Below are positions 57,590 through 64,000 of a stretch of DNA of 64,000 bases, piece by piece (positions within the stretch are counted from its first letter, which is position 1; every line of letters begins with the position of its first letter). The position numbers were made by a program, and so were the translations under genes. The stretch spans positions 2,230,001-2,294,000 of the forward strand of contig NZ_CP047242.1 of assembly GCF_009856605.1 (NCBI RefSeq). The letters run 5' to 3'. The notes beneath the pieces were generated by a model. That model ran no database searches and had not been told where the DNA came from. It saw only the letters and a program-made list of their open reading frames with translations. The stretch comes from Trichormus variabilis 0441. Lineage in GTDB: Bacteria; Cyanobacteriota; Cyanobacteriia; Cyanobacteriales; Nostocaceae.

Positions 57590-59119
57590 TTACTGCATTC
57601 TGTCTATAGTCCGATACTGAATCGCTTCTGCTACATGATTAGGTTTTAGCTCGTCCTCATCTGCCAAATCTGCAATAGTCCGAGAGACTTTCAGAATGCG
57701 ATCGCTTGCTCTGGCAGATAAACCCAGTTTTTTTATCGCCGCTTCTAATAAGCTGCGACTACCATCATCTAGTTTGCACCATGTTTGCAAATGACGACTC
57801 TGCATTTGGGCATTACAACGCAGATTAGGCTCTTTTTGAAAGCGATTAATGGCGCGATCGCGTGCTTTTTGTACCCTTTCCCGCACAGAAACGGACTCTT
57901 CTCCTGTAGGTTGTTGGGTGATTTCCTCTGGTTTCAAGCGATTGACAGCCACTTGCAAATCAATTCGATCCATCAACGGGCCAGAAAGCTTCGCCCAATA
58001 CTGCTCTCGTTGTCTGGGGGAACAGGTACACTGTTGAATGGTATCACCGTAATAACCACAAGGACAGGGATTGGTACTCGCCACCAAAGTAAACTGTGCA
58101 GGGAAAATTACAGATTGTCTAGTACGAGAAATGGTGACATAACCATCTTCTAAAGGCTGGCGGAGAAATTCTAAAACATCACGTTTAAACTCTGTTAACT
58201 CGTCTAAGAAAAGAATCCCTCTGTGTGATAAGGAGATTTCACCAGGACGGGGAAAACCACCGCCACCGACCAGAGAAGGCCCGGAGGCTGAATGGTGAGG
58301 ACTACGGAAAGGGCGATCGCGCACTAGGGAACCCCGATTTTTCAACAACCCAGCCACAGAGTGAATGCGAGTTACTTCCAAGGCTTCAGCAAAACTCAAA
58401 GGTGGTAAAATCCCAGGTAAGCGCCTTGCTAACATGGTTTTTCCACTACCAGGAGGTCCAACAAACACAAGATTATGTCCGCCAGCCGCCGCAATTTCCA
58501 AAGCACGACGACCATGAGCTTGTCCTTTTACGTCCTTTAAGTCGGCGATCGCATGAAATACTGGTGTGAGTTCTTGTGATTCCTCTAACTTTACTGGTTG
58601 ATGCTTGCTAGGGTGATTTAATAAATCCACAACCTCAGACACATTCTTGCAGCCATACACAGCTAAACCCTCCACCACAGAAGCTTCTTGAGCGTTATCC
58701 ACAGGTACAATTAAGCCTGCAATCCCCATTTTTTTCGCAGTAGCAGCGATCGGTAAAACCCCAGCTACTGGACGTAAGCTGCCATCGAGAGAAACTTCAC
58801 CCAAAAAAAGATAATCTCCTAACAAGTCAGGGTTAACCTGTTCAGAAGCAGCTAAAATTCCTATACTAATGGGCAAATCGAAACAGGGGCCTTCCTTGCG
58901 TAAGTCTGCTGGAGTCAAGTTAATCACTATTTTCCGCATTGGAAAGGCAAAACCCGCATTTTTGAGAGTTGCTTTGACTCTTTCTTTTGATTCCTGAACG
59001 GCTGAATCTGGTAGCCCCAAAACCACAATTCCCGGCAAACCCCCCGATATATCGACTTCTACGCCTACTTTCACGGCATCGATGCCGACAATTGATGCAC
59101 TCCAGACTCTAGCAAGCAT
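57590..59119 (-). CDS. comM: YifB/ComM Mg-chelatase-like ATPase
   Basis: 509 residues. The N-terminal ChlI-like domain (GIDAVKVGVEVDISGGLPGI, GLPDSAVQESKERV) is followed by an AAA+ core with VGPPGSGKTMLARRLPGI (Walker A), LSHRGILFLDELTEFKRDVL (Walker B) and SRTRQSVIFPAQFTLVASTN (sensor 1). A four-cysteine motif CPCGYYGDTIQQCTC is inserted and the C-terminal domain is complete. ComM promotes branch migration in natural transformation. It starts at ATG 59119. Confidence 0.95.
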   Translation of the reverse strand: MLARVWSASIVGIDAVKVGVEVDISGGLPGIVVLGLPDSAVQESKERVKATLKNAGFAFPMRKIVINLTPADLRKEGPCFDLPISIGILAASEQVNPDLLGDYLFLGEVSLDGSLRPVAGVLPIAATAKKMGIAGLIVPVDNAQEASVVEGLAVYGCKNVSEVVDLLNHPSKHQPVKLEESQELTPVFHAIADLKDVKGQAHGRRALEIAAAGGHNLVFVGPPGSGKTMLARRLPGILPPLSFAEALEVTRIHSVAGLLKNRGSLVRDRPFRSPHHSASGPSLVGGGGFPRPGEISLSHRGILFLDELTEFKRDVLEFLRQPLEDGYVTISRTRQSVIFPAQFTLVASTNPCPCGYYGDTIQQCTCSPRQREQYWAKLSGPLMDRIDLQVAVNRLKPEEITQQPTGEESVSVRERVQKARDRAINRFQKEPNLRCNAQMQSRHLQTWCKLDDGSRSLLEAAIKKLGLSARASDRILKVSRTIADLADEDELKPNHVAEAIQYRTIDRMQ

Positions 59120-59168
59120 TGGCTAAATCTTTCTTATGTGAACAATAACCCTTTAGAATCTCTAGCAG

Positions 59169-59537
59169 ATGAGTTCTTATAACCGCATGAGTGAAACCAC
59201 AGAGACCATTTTTAGTAAAATTATTCGCCGAGAAATTCCCGCCAATATCGTCTATGAAGATGATTTAGCCCTAGCTTTTACAGATGTACATCCCCAAGCA
59301 CCAGTACATATCCTGGTCATTCCTAAACAACCCCTCGCCAAACTGTCTGATGCAGATTCTCATGACCACGCTCTTTTGGGACATCTTTTGTTAACCGCCA
59401 AACGTGTTGCCCAAAAAGCTGGACTGGAGAATGGCTATCGTGTTGTTATCAATAATGGCAATGATGGAGGGCAAACAGTTTACCACCTGCATTTACATAT
59501 TCTAGGTGGGCGACTAATGGCATGGCCTCCTGGTTGA
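59169..59537 (+). CDS. HIT-family (HINT-like) nucleotide hydrolase
   Basis: 122 residues, or 116 from ATG 59187. [20 protein letters not shown] and [16 protein letters not shown] are typical, and the active site HLHLHILGG has the histidine triad. HINT proteins cleave nucleotide phosphoramidates. It is divergent from comM across 49 bases. Neither start has a clear ribosome site. Confidence 0.94.
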   Translation: MSSYNRMSETTETIFSKIIRREIPANIVYEDDLALAFTDVHPQAPVHILVIPKQPLAKLSDADSHDHALLGHLLLTAKRVAQKAGLENGYRVVINNGNDGGQTVYHLHLHILGGRLMAWPPG

Positions 59538-59695
59538 TATACAGTTATTAATCGCGTCACTAGACGCGATTAATAGATAAAAATCAAGTACTACAAGACT
59601 TAATACTCTGTAAAAAATATGTCTAATTAAAGGAGTTATACCGTTTCTTGATGTAGCCTGCCTGGCGTAGCCATAGATGCACTTTACCCTGTACT

Positions 59696-59755
59696 GTAGA
59701 GACGTTGCATACAACGTCTCTACTTATATTTGGTGCAACTTCATAGAGAATTGGT
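59696..59755. repeat. Dispersed hairpin repeat, copy 2 (inverted match to 25908-25969)
   Basis: The perfect 11-bp hairpin GTAGAGACGTT / AACGTCTCTAC at 59696-59723 has a GCATAC loop. It is followed by the reverse complement, without mismatch, of the 29-base flank of copy 1 (59727-59755). Confidence 0.92.
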
Positions 59756-59771
59756 ATTAAATATCTAAAAA

Positions 59772-60263
59772 CTAGCGTTCTTGCGTAATTACAGATACGC
59801 CATTACTTATACTGACTTTTTGAACTAAATAATTTTTACACGATGACAAAATATCTTTTGTCATTTGATTAGCGATACTTTCAAAATTCTGACTTGTTAA
59901 TCCACATTCCATATCACCGTTCAAAGTAATAGAAACAGTGACAATATGAGGCTCATCTACTGGTTCTATTTTCCCTACTTCAAATTCTTCAGTCCAAGCT
60001 GGCAACTCTTCGCCTGTTTGCCGTCCATACACTTTTACTCTCTCAATAGACCCAGTACCTAAACTGGTAATTCCTTTATGCACAAATGCAACTAAGGATT
60101 GTTGATTGGGAACTTTGGTAGATTCCAGCATTACCTGCAAGCAAGCATCTTTCAGGAGAACTTTTGCCGTGATGCCTTTGGGCTTTAGGTGACGATTCAT
60201 CAAAAATGCGATCGCCTGAGTATTGCCTCGTTTAGCAAGTTTTACAAGTTTTTCCTGTGACAT
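59772..60263 (-). CDS. Unknown cyanobacterial protein
   Basis: 163 residues from ATG 60263 (MSQEKLVKLAKRGNTQAIAF); the frame opens nine codons earlier. AFLMNRHLKPKGITAKV, LKDACLQVMLES, VPNQQSLVAFVHKG, and SIERVKVYGRQTG are features I recall in uncharacterised cyanobacterial proteins. A helix and an alpha/beta domain are likely in the first 100 residues, then a beta-rich tail (HIVTVSITLNGDMECGL). No membrane segment. Function unknown. Confidence 0.75.
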   Translation of the reverse strand: MSQEKLVKLAKRGNTQAIAFLMNRHLKPKGITAKVLLKDACLQVMLESTKVPNQQSLVAFVHKGITSLGTGSIERVKVYGRQTGEELPAWTEEFEVGKIEPVDEPHIVTVSITLNGDMECGLTSQNFESIANQMTKDILSSCKNYLVQKVSISNGVSVITQER

Positions 60264-60422
60264 AAGCAAGTACAGCCGAAAATTAAGCAATAATTTCTTT
60301 ATTCTTAAGATTCCCTATTTACTAACGTAACCAACAATAGTTAAAAATTTCACAAATGTTTTAAATAGCTACGTACATTTATTGAAATTGCTAAAATTAT
60401 TATTTACAACCAATTTTTATAT

Positions 60423-61088
60423 ATGCAGATTTACCAACCTCATCCTTGGCCGTTAACGGTGGAAGAAGCCATAACTATTCAAGAAGAATTAAGACATCAA
60501 GTAATTACACAAGACCAATTTACACAACCCGTGCAGTACGTCGCTGGTGTTGATATGGGTTTTGAAGCTGATGGCACAATTAGCCGTGCCGCAGTAGCAG
60601 TACTGAGTTTTCCTGATTTACAAGTTGTCGAAACTAGCCTAGCGTACCGTCCTACGTCATTTCCCTACATTCCTGGTTTTCTCTCTTTCCGAGAAATACC
60701 AGCAGTACTTGACGCTCTAGAAAAAATTCAAACAAAACCAGATATTATTTTATGTGATGGCCAAGGCATCGCCCATCCTCGAAGGTTAGGTATAGCTAGT
60801 CACTTAGGAGTACTACTGAACATCCCAACAATTGGTGTAGCCAAATCTCTATTAATTGGTAGACATGAAGAATTAGCAGACACCAAAGGCAGTTGGCAAC
60901 CACTCATACACAGAGGTGAAATTATCGGTGCAGTTTTACGAACCCGTGTAGGAGTAAAGCCTGTGTATGTTTCCAGTGGACATAAAATCAGTTTACCAAC
61001 CGCTATCGACTACGTATTGCGATGTACACCAAAATACCGCCTACCAGAAACTACTCGCGTAGCTGATAAACTAGCATCAAACCGATAA
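60423..61088 (+). CDS. nfi: Endonuclease V
   Basis: 221 residues. VAGVDMGF (D44), AYRPTSFPYIPGFLSFREIP (with the PYIPGFL wedge and E91) and LCDGQGIAHPRRLGIASHLG (D112) give the catalytic acids and wedge motif of the family. GVAKSLLIG and GYVS-like segments follow. It nicks DNA next to deoxyinosine. Complete and close to the E. coli length (223). No partner gene is evident. Confidence 0.95.
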   Translation: MQIYQPHPWPLTVEEAITIQEELRHQVITQDQFTQPVQYVAGVDMGFEADGTISRAAVAVLSFPDLQVVETSLAYRPTSFPYIPGFLSFREIPAVLDALEKIQTKPDIILCDGQGIAHPRRLGIASHLGVLLNIPTIGVAKSLLIGRHEELADTKGSWQPLIHRGEIIGAVLRTRVGVKPVYVSSGHKISLPTAIDYVLRCTPKYRLPETTRVADKLASNR

Positions 61089-61216
61089 AGTCATCAAGCC
61101 AGCATATAAATTTTTTGAAGTTTGTTCTCAAAACTTGCTTGCGACTACTTACTCATGTTAGGAATCGCACAGAAGGAAGTTGAAGTAGCTAAACAAGAGT
61201 TACCCAAGTTAGAAAA

Positions 61217-61798
61217 ATGAACGCACTAACTCTCCAGTGGCAAGACGGTGGTCAAAATAAAACTCAGCAAATTTACGAACAACAGCCAAGTAAAAATCCT
61301 GGCACTGTCCGCATTGGTCGAGATCCTCTCCGGTGCGATATCGTTTTAACTAACCCAACGGTATCGGGTCTGCACGTAGAAATATTTTTTCATTCTCAGC
61401 AGCAAAACTTTTATATCAGAAATTTGCGATCGCAAAATCCCCCACTCATAGATGGACAACAACTAATTCAAGGTGAAAAACCTTTAAATCAAGGCAGTAT
61501 CATCTACTTAGGTCAAGCTCAACTTCACATCACAAATATTACTATTAACACCATCGCCGCCACTGTTTTATCCCTGCCGCAACCACCCATTGCCCGTCCT
61601 CAACCAGTTACACCTCCTCTACGTCAACAGCCATCACCATCACCGATACATCATCATCCAGCTACACCACCAGGAGTGTACGGTTTAGAGTGTCCAAAAT
61701 GTCACCGTGTATCTTCACTGGAAAATCTGCCAGTCGGCTGTCCTTGGTGCGGCACATCTTTAGCCGCAGCAGTCAGCGTATTAGTAGCACCGAATTGA
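61217..61798 (+). CDS. FHA-domain protein with C-terminal zinc ribbon
   Basis: 193 residues. FHA at about 5-108: RIGRDPLRCDIVL, NPTVSGLHVEIFF (Ser/His of the phosphothreonine site) and PPLIDGQQL. A Pro/His-rich linker (120-152) leads to a zinc ribbon CPKC at 159-162 and CPWC at 175-178. It should bind a phosphorylated Thr peptide, so it is a reader for Ser/Thr kinases such as the one at the left end of this window (inference). The gap of 52 bases to the next FHA gene suggests an operon. Confidence 0.9.
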   Translation: MNALTLQWQDGGQNKTQQIYEQQPSKNPGTVRIGRDPLRCDIVLTNPTVSGLHVEIFFHSQQQNFYIRNLRSQNPPLIDGQQLIQGEKPLNQGSIIYLGQAQLHITNITINTIAATVLSLPQPPIARPQPVTPPLRQQPSPSPIHHHPATPPGVYGLECPKCHRVSSLENLPVGCPWCGTSLAAAVSVLVAPN

Positions 61799-61850
61799 CG
61801 ATATCGACAATGGGAGATATCAGGGATAAAACACTACTGACAACTGACCA

Positions 61851-63809
61851 ATGACTAATCCACAAATTCAATTGAGTTGGGAAGACCCAATAACTGGAGA
61901 ACGGCGAGAACCAAAGTTAGATGTGCCTATTGCTTTTGGTCGAGAATTCGCGCGTTTACCTGCCGAACTGGACGGAAAGCGCGTTTCCAGAATGTTGCTC
62001 AACAGTGATCAAATTTCTCGTTACCATGCTCTCATTATCTGGGAAAATAACCAATTAATAGTAATTGACCAAGGTAGTGTCAATGGTACATTCATCAACG
62101 GTCAGCAACAAAAACGTAGTGTTCTGACTAGCGGTGATACATTGCAAATTGGCCCCTACATCATGATGGTGACACTCACAGTTCGTGTCACTGCGCCAAT
62201 CACCAATCCTCCTTCATTAATTCAATTTAATCCCAATACCAATCTTCCTGATCCAAACTTACCAGCAACCCCCCCCATAACACCTTTAGGAAACAATTTT
62301 CCACCACCAGTATTTCAAGCAGAACAGGTTCCTGTACAAGCACTCCACGCTACAGGTCTGCCCGTAGATGAATGCGATTATCTAGCTGTTGGTGGAGGAT
62401 TAGGCAGCTTTATTTGGACTGATTTATTGCGAATTAGTGGTGTCCGTGCGGAGAAAATTGTAGCCCTGGGGTTAGAAGCAGAACCTTACGCGCGTTATAA
62501 GCGCCTTTGCCTTAATTCCCAAATACCCTTACACGAAAGATTGCGGTCAAATTCTGATTCTTGCCCTGATAATATTTGGGGTTGGCCTAGTTATGCTTGG
62601 CGAGAAACTTGGCAGGACTTAACCAAAGGTAATTTAAACACAGCGTTCCGGTATTTGTGGCAGGTATTTGCTGAACCAACCTTTGCCGAAACTTACACTC
62701 CCCGTGCCAGCAACGTTTTCGACTCCATAGACAGGGAAGCCAAACGTATTAACTGGAATCAAATTTATCGCTATGGGCGAGTTAGATCAATTCGCAAAAC
62801 CGATGACGGGAGATATTGTATAGCCTATTCTCGTGGGCAAGGCAATCATGCTTTTTTAGTGAGCCGTTATTTACATTTAGCTACAGGGTATCCAGCAATT
62901 CAGTTTCTCCCTGATTTGCAAGCTTATAGAGAGAAGTACCGAGATTTTAAATCTGTCGTCAATGCTTATGAAGCACACGACCATGTATATGAGCAATTAG
63001 AACACCAAGGTGGTACAGTCCTGATTCGGGGTCGCGGAATTGTCGCTTCACGCATCGTCCAACGCATTTATGAAGCAAGGCGCAAAAATCCTAATATTAC
63101 AGTTTTGCACTTGATGCGATCGCCTAAACCCCAAGGCAACACATTTCAAAAAGCCACACGTCTAGTCAAAAACCATTACGAATTTCAACCATTCAACTGG
63201 CCAAAAGCCTGCTGGAGCGGTGAACTCCGCGTTATGTTAGAACAAGCCACTCCAGAAGAGCGCAAACGCTTACTAACAGACTGGGGCGGTACAACCACCG
63301 CCGACAGACAAGACTGGCAACGCATTACAGAACAAGGGTTAAGAGAAGGTTGGTATCAAATTACTTTCGGCGAAGTGTTGGGAGTAGAAAGAGATGCACA
63401 AAACCGTACTATCACCAAAATCCAAGAAAAAGGTTTTGGGGAAATGAAACTGACGGCTGATTTTATTGTTGACGCTACTGGTTTAGATGCCAAAGTGCAA
63501 GCTAATCCTTTGTTAGAAGACCTAGTAAAACAATACAACCTACCTTTAAACTATCTAGGACGCTTAACGGTCACAAATGATTTTGAGATCGCAGAAATGC
63601 GTCATGGTAAGGGACAAATGTATGCAGCCGGGGCAATCACTCTTGGCGGACCTTACGCAGCCGTTGATAGTTTTTTGGGCTTACAATATGCGGCTCTCGT
63701 TGCCCTTGACGGACTTGCCGCAGTCCGCGCGCCTGGTGTCCGCCGTTTAAATGCAGTCAGTTCTTTTAGCCAATGGTTAAAGTGGGTATTTAATCAGTCA
63801 CCATCATAA
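61851..63809 (+). CDS. FHA domain fused to FAD/NAD(P)-binding flavoprotein
   Basis: 652 residues. FHA at about 1-112: AFGREF (30-31 GR), ISRYHALI (S56, H59), GSVNGTFING (N78). A Pro/Asn-rich linker (115-165) is followed by a Rossmann-like flavoprotein from about residue 175: CDYLAVGGGLGSFIWTDLL, then VLIRGRGIVASRIVQRIY (second nucleotide site) and ADFIVDATGLDAK. The closing region GAITLGGPYAAVDSFLGLQY is typical of FAD-dependent oxidoreductases. The ATG lies in a TGACAACTGACC heptamer. Substrate unknown; signalling-controlled redox enzyme is inference. Confidence 0.9.
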   Translation: MTNPQIQLSWEDPITGERREPKLDVPIAFGREFARLPAELDGKRVSRMLLNSDQISRYHALIIWENNQLIVIDQGSVNGTFINGQQQKRSVLTSGDTLQIGPYIMMVTLTVRVTAPITNPPSLIQFNPNTNLPDPNLPATPPITPLGNNFPPPVFQAEQVPVQALHATGLPVDECDYLAVGGGLGSFIWTDLLRISGVRAEKIVALGLEAEPYARYKRLCLNSQIPLHERLRSNSDSCPDNIWGWPSYAWRETWQDLTKGNLNTAFRYLWQVFAEPTFAETYTPRASNVFDSIDREAKRINWNQIYRYGRVRSIRKTDDGRYCIAYSRGQGNHAFLVSRYLHLATGYPAIQFLPDLQAYREKYRDFKSVVNAYEAHDHVYEQLEHQGGTVLIRGRGIVASRIVQRIYEARRKNPNITVLHLMRSPKPQGNTFQKATRLVKNHYEFQPFNWPKACWSGELRVMLEQATPEERKRLLTDWGGTTTADRQDWQRITEQGLREGWYQITFGEVLGVERDAQNRTITKIQEKGFGEMKLTADFIVDATGLDAKVQANPLLEDLVKQYNLPLNYLGRLTVTNDFEIAEMRHGKGQMYAAGAITLGGPYAAVDSFLGLQYAALVALDGLAAVRAPGVRRLNAVSSFSQWLKWVFNQSPS

Positions 63810-63893
63810 CCACGACAAAAATTTGTTGATGTAGTTGCTTTTGTACAGGTAAGTTACAGAAAGATTACCCTCAAATTCATATCAGTCTCCGCA

Positions 63894-64000
63894 TTGAAGT
63901 CGATTGACGATTTATTAGTGCGTCACGACTCATTTAATTTAGAAATGCTATTAAATGCTATCGAAGGAAACCTATTTGAACTGTATGGGCTTTTTTGTGC
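63894..64000 (+). CDS. Possible start of next gene (partial, uncertain)
   Basis: After the stop of the FHA-flavoprotein the same frame stays open for 63 codons to the window edge. It reads plausibly from TTG 63894 (KSIDDLLVRHDSFNLEM, then LLNAIEGNLFELYG) or from ATG 63945. No ribosome site is evident. Too short to identify. Confidence 0.25.
   Translation, partial: MKSIDDLLVRHDSFNLEMLLNAIEGNLFELYGLFC

Overview
The window looks like chromosome of a filamentous, heterocyst-forming cyanobacterium of the Nostoc/Anabaena (Trichormus) group. The sequence shows many HIP1 octamers (GCGATCGC), a 440-residue ferredoxin-NADP reductase with an N-terminal CpcD-like domain, a Cys19/Cys41 phosphoribulokinase, Psb32-like and CAAD/CURT-like proteins, and short tandem heptamer repeats (STRRs) scattered between genes and inside the RNase P RNA gene. 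The last trait is described for heterocystous cyanobacteria. The species assignment is inference from these traits, because no search was possible.

Layout, left to right. 1-3.2 kb: start of a Ser/Thr kinase gene, divergent from typA. 3.3-6.5 kb: an accessory island with an unknown 251-residue protein, two near-identical 73-residue ribbon-helix-helix-like proteins and two antitoxin/PIN-toxin pairs, tied together by duplicated DNA whose edges fall on HIP1 sites. 6.6-11.3 kb: UspA, pgk, a Nudix hydrolase, an amino-acid-type binding protein and cofH. 11.5-19.3 kb: a membrane glycosylation locus, with three GT-C-like multi-pass proteins and one DPMS-like GT2 fused to GtrA, separated by long gaps. 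19.3-26.5 kb: central metabolism and photosynthesis (metK, prk, petH, hom, a CAAD/CURT-like protein). 26.5-32.3 kb: cyanobacterial membrane and unknown proteins, a VanX-like dipeptidase and tandem TspO-like genes, with duplicated and inverted-repeat elements. 32.4-39.2 kb: a two-component pair, then murD, glyS and corA.

40-42.9 kb holds rnpB, rnc and a Gfo/Idh/MocA dehydrogenase, all strongly marked by STRRs. 43-50 kb: a Cache-type histidine kinase, a RibD-C reductase, a FemAB-like acyltransferase, DUF4346, Psb32-like and LysR genes. 50-54 kb: small stress-type and redox genes (HAD, NDH-2, an AAC(6')-like GNAT, ChaB). 54-60 kb: an unusual protein with an internal J-domain, an S41 protease-like protein without the usual lysine, a candidate TIR-like protein, comM and a HIT protein. 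60-64 kb: endonuclease V, then two adjacent FHA-domain proteins, the second an FHA-flavoprotein fusion.

Most genes are housekeeping. The most unusual signals are four: the HIP1-bounded repeat/toxin-antitoxin island, STRRs that carry the start codons of several genes or enter a coding sequence in frame, the FHA-flavoprotein pair, and the candidate TIR-like protein. No CRISPR array, tRNA, complete insertion sequence or phage module was recognised.
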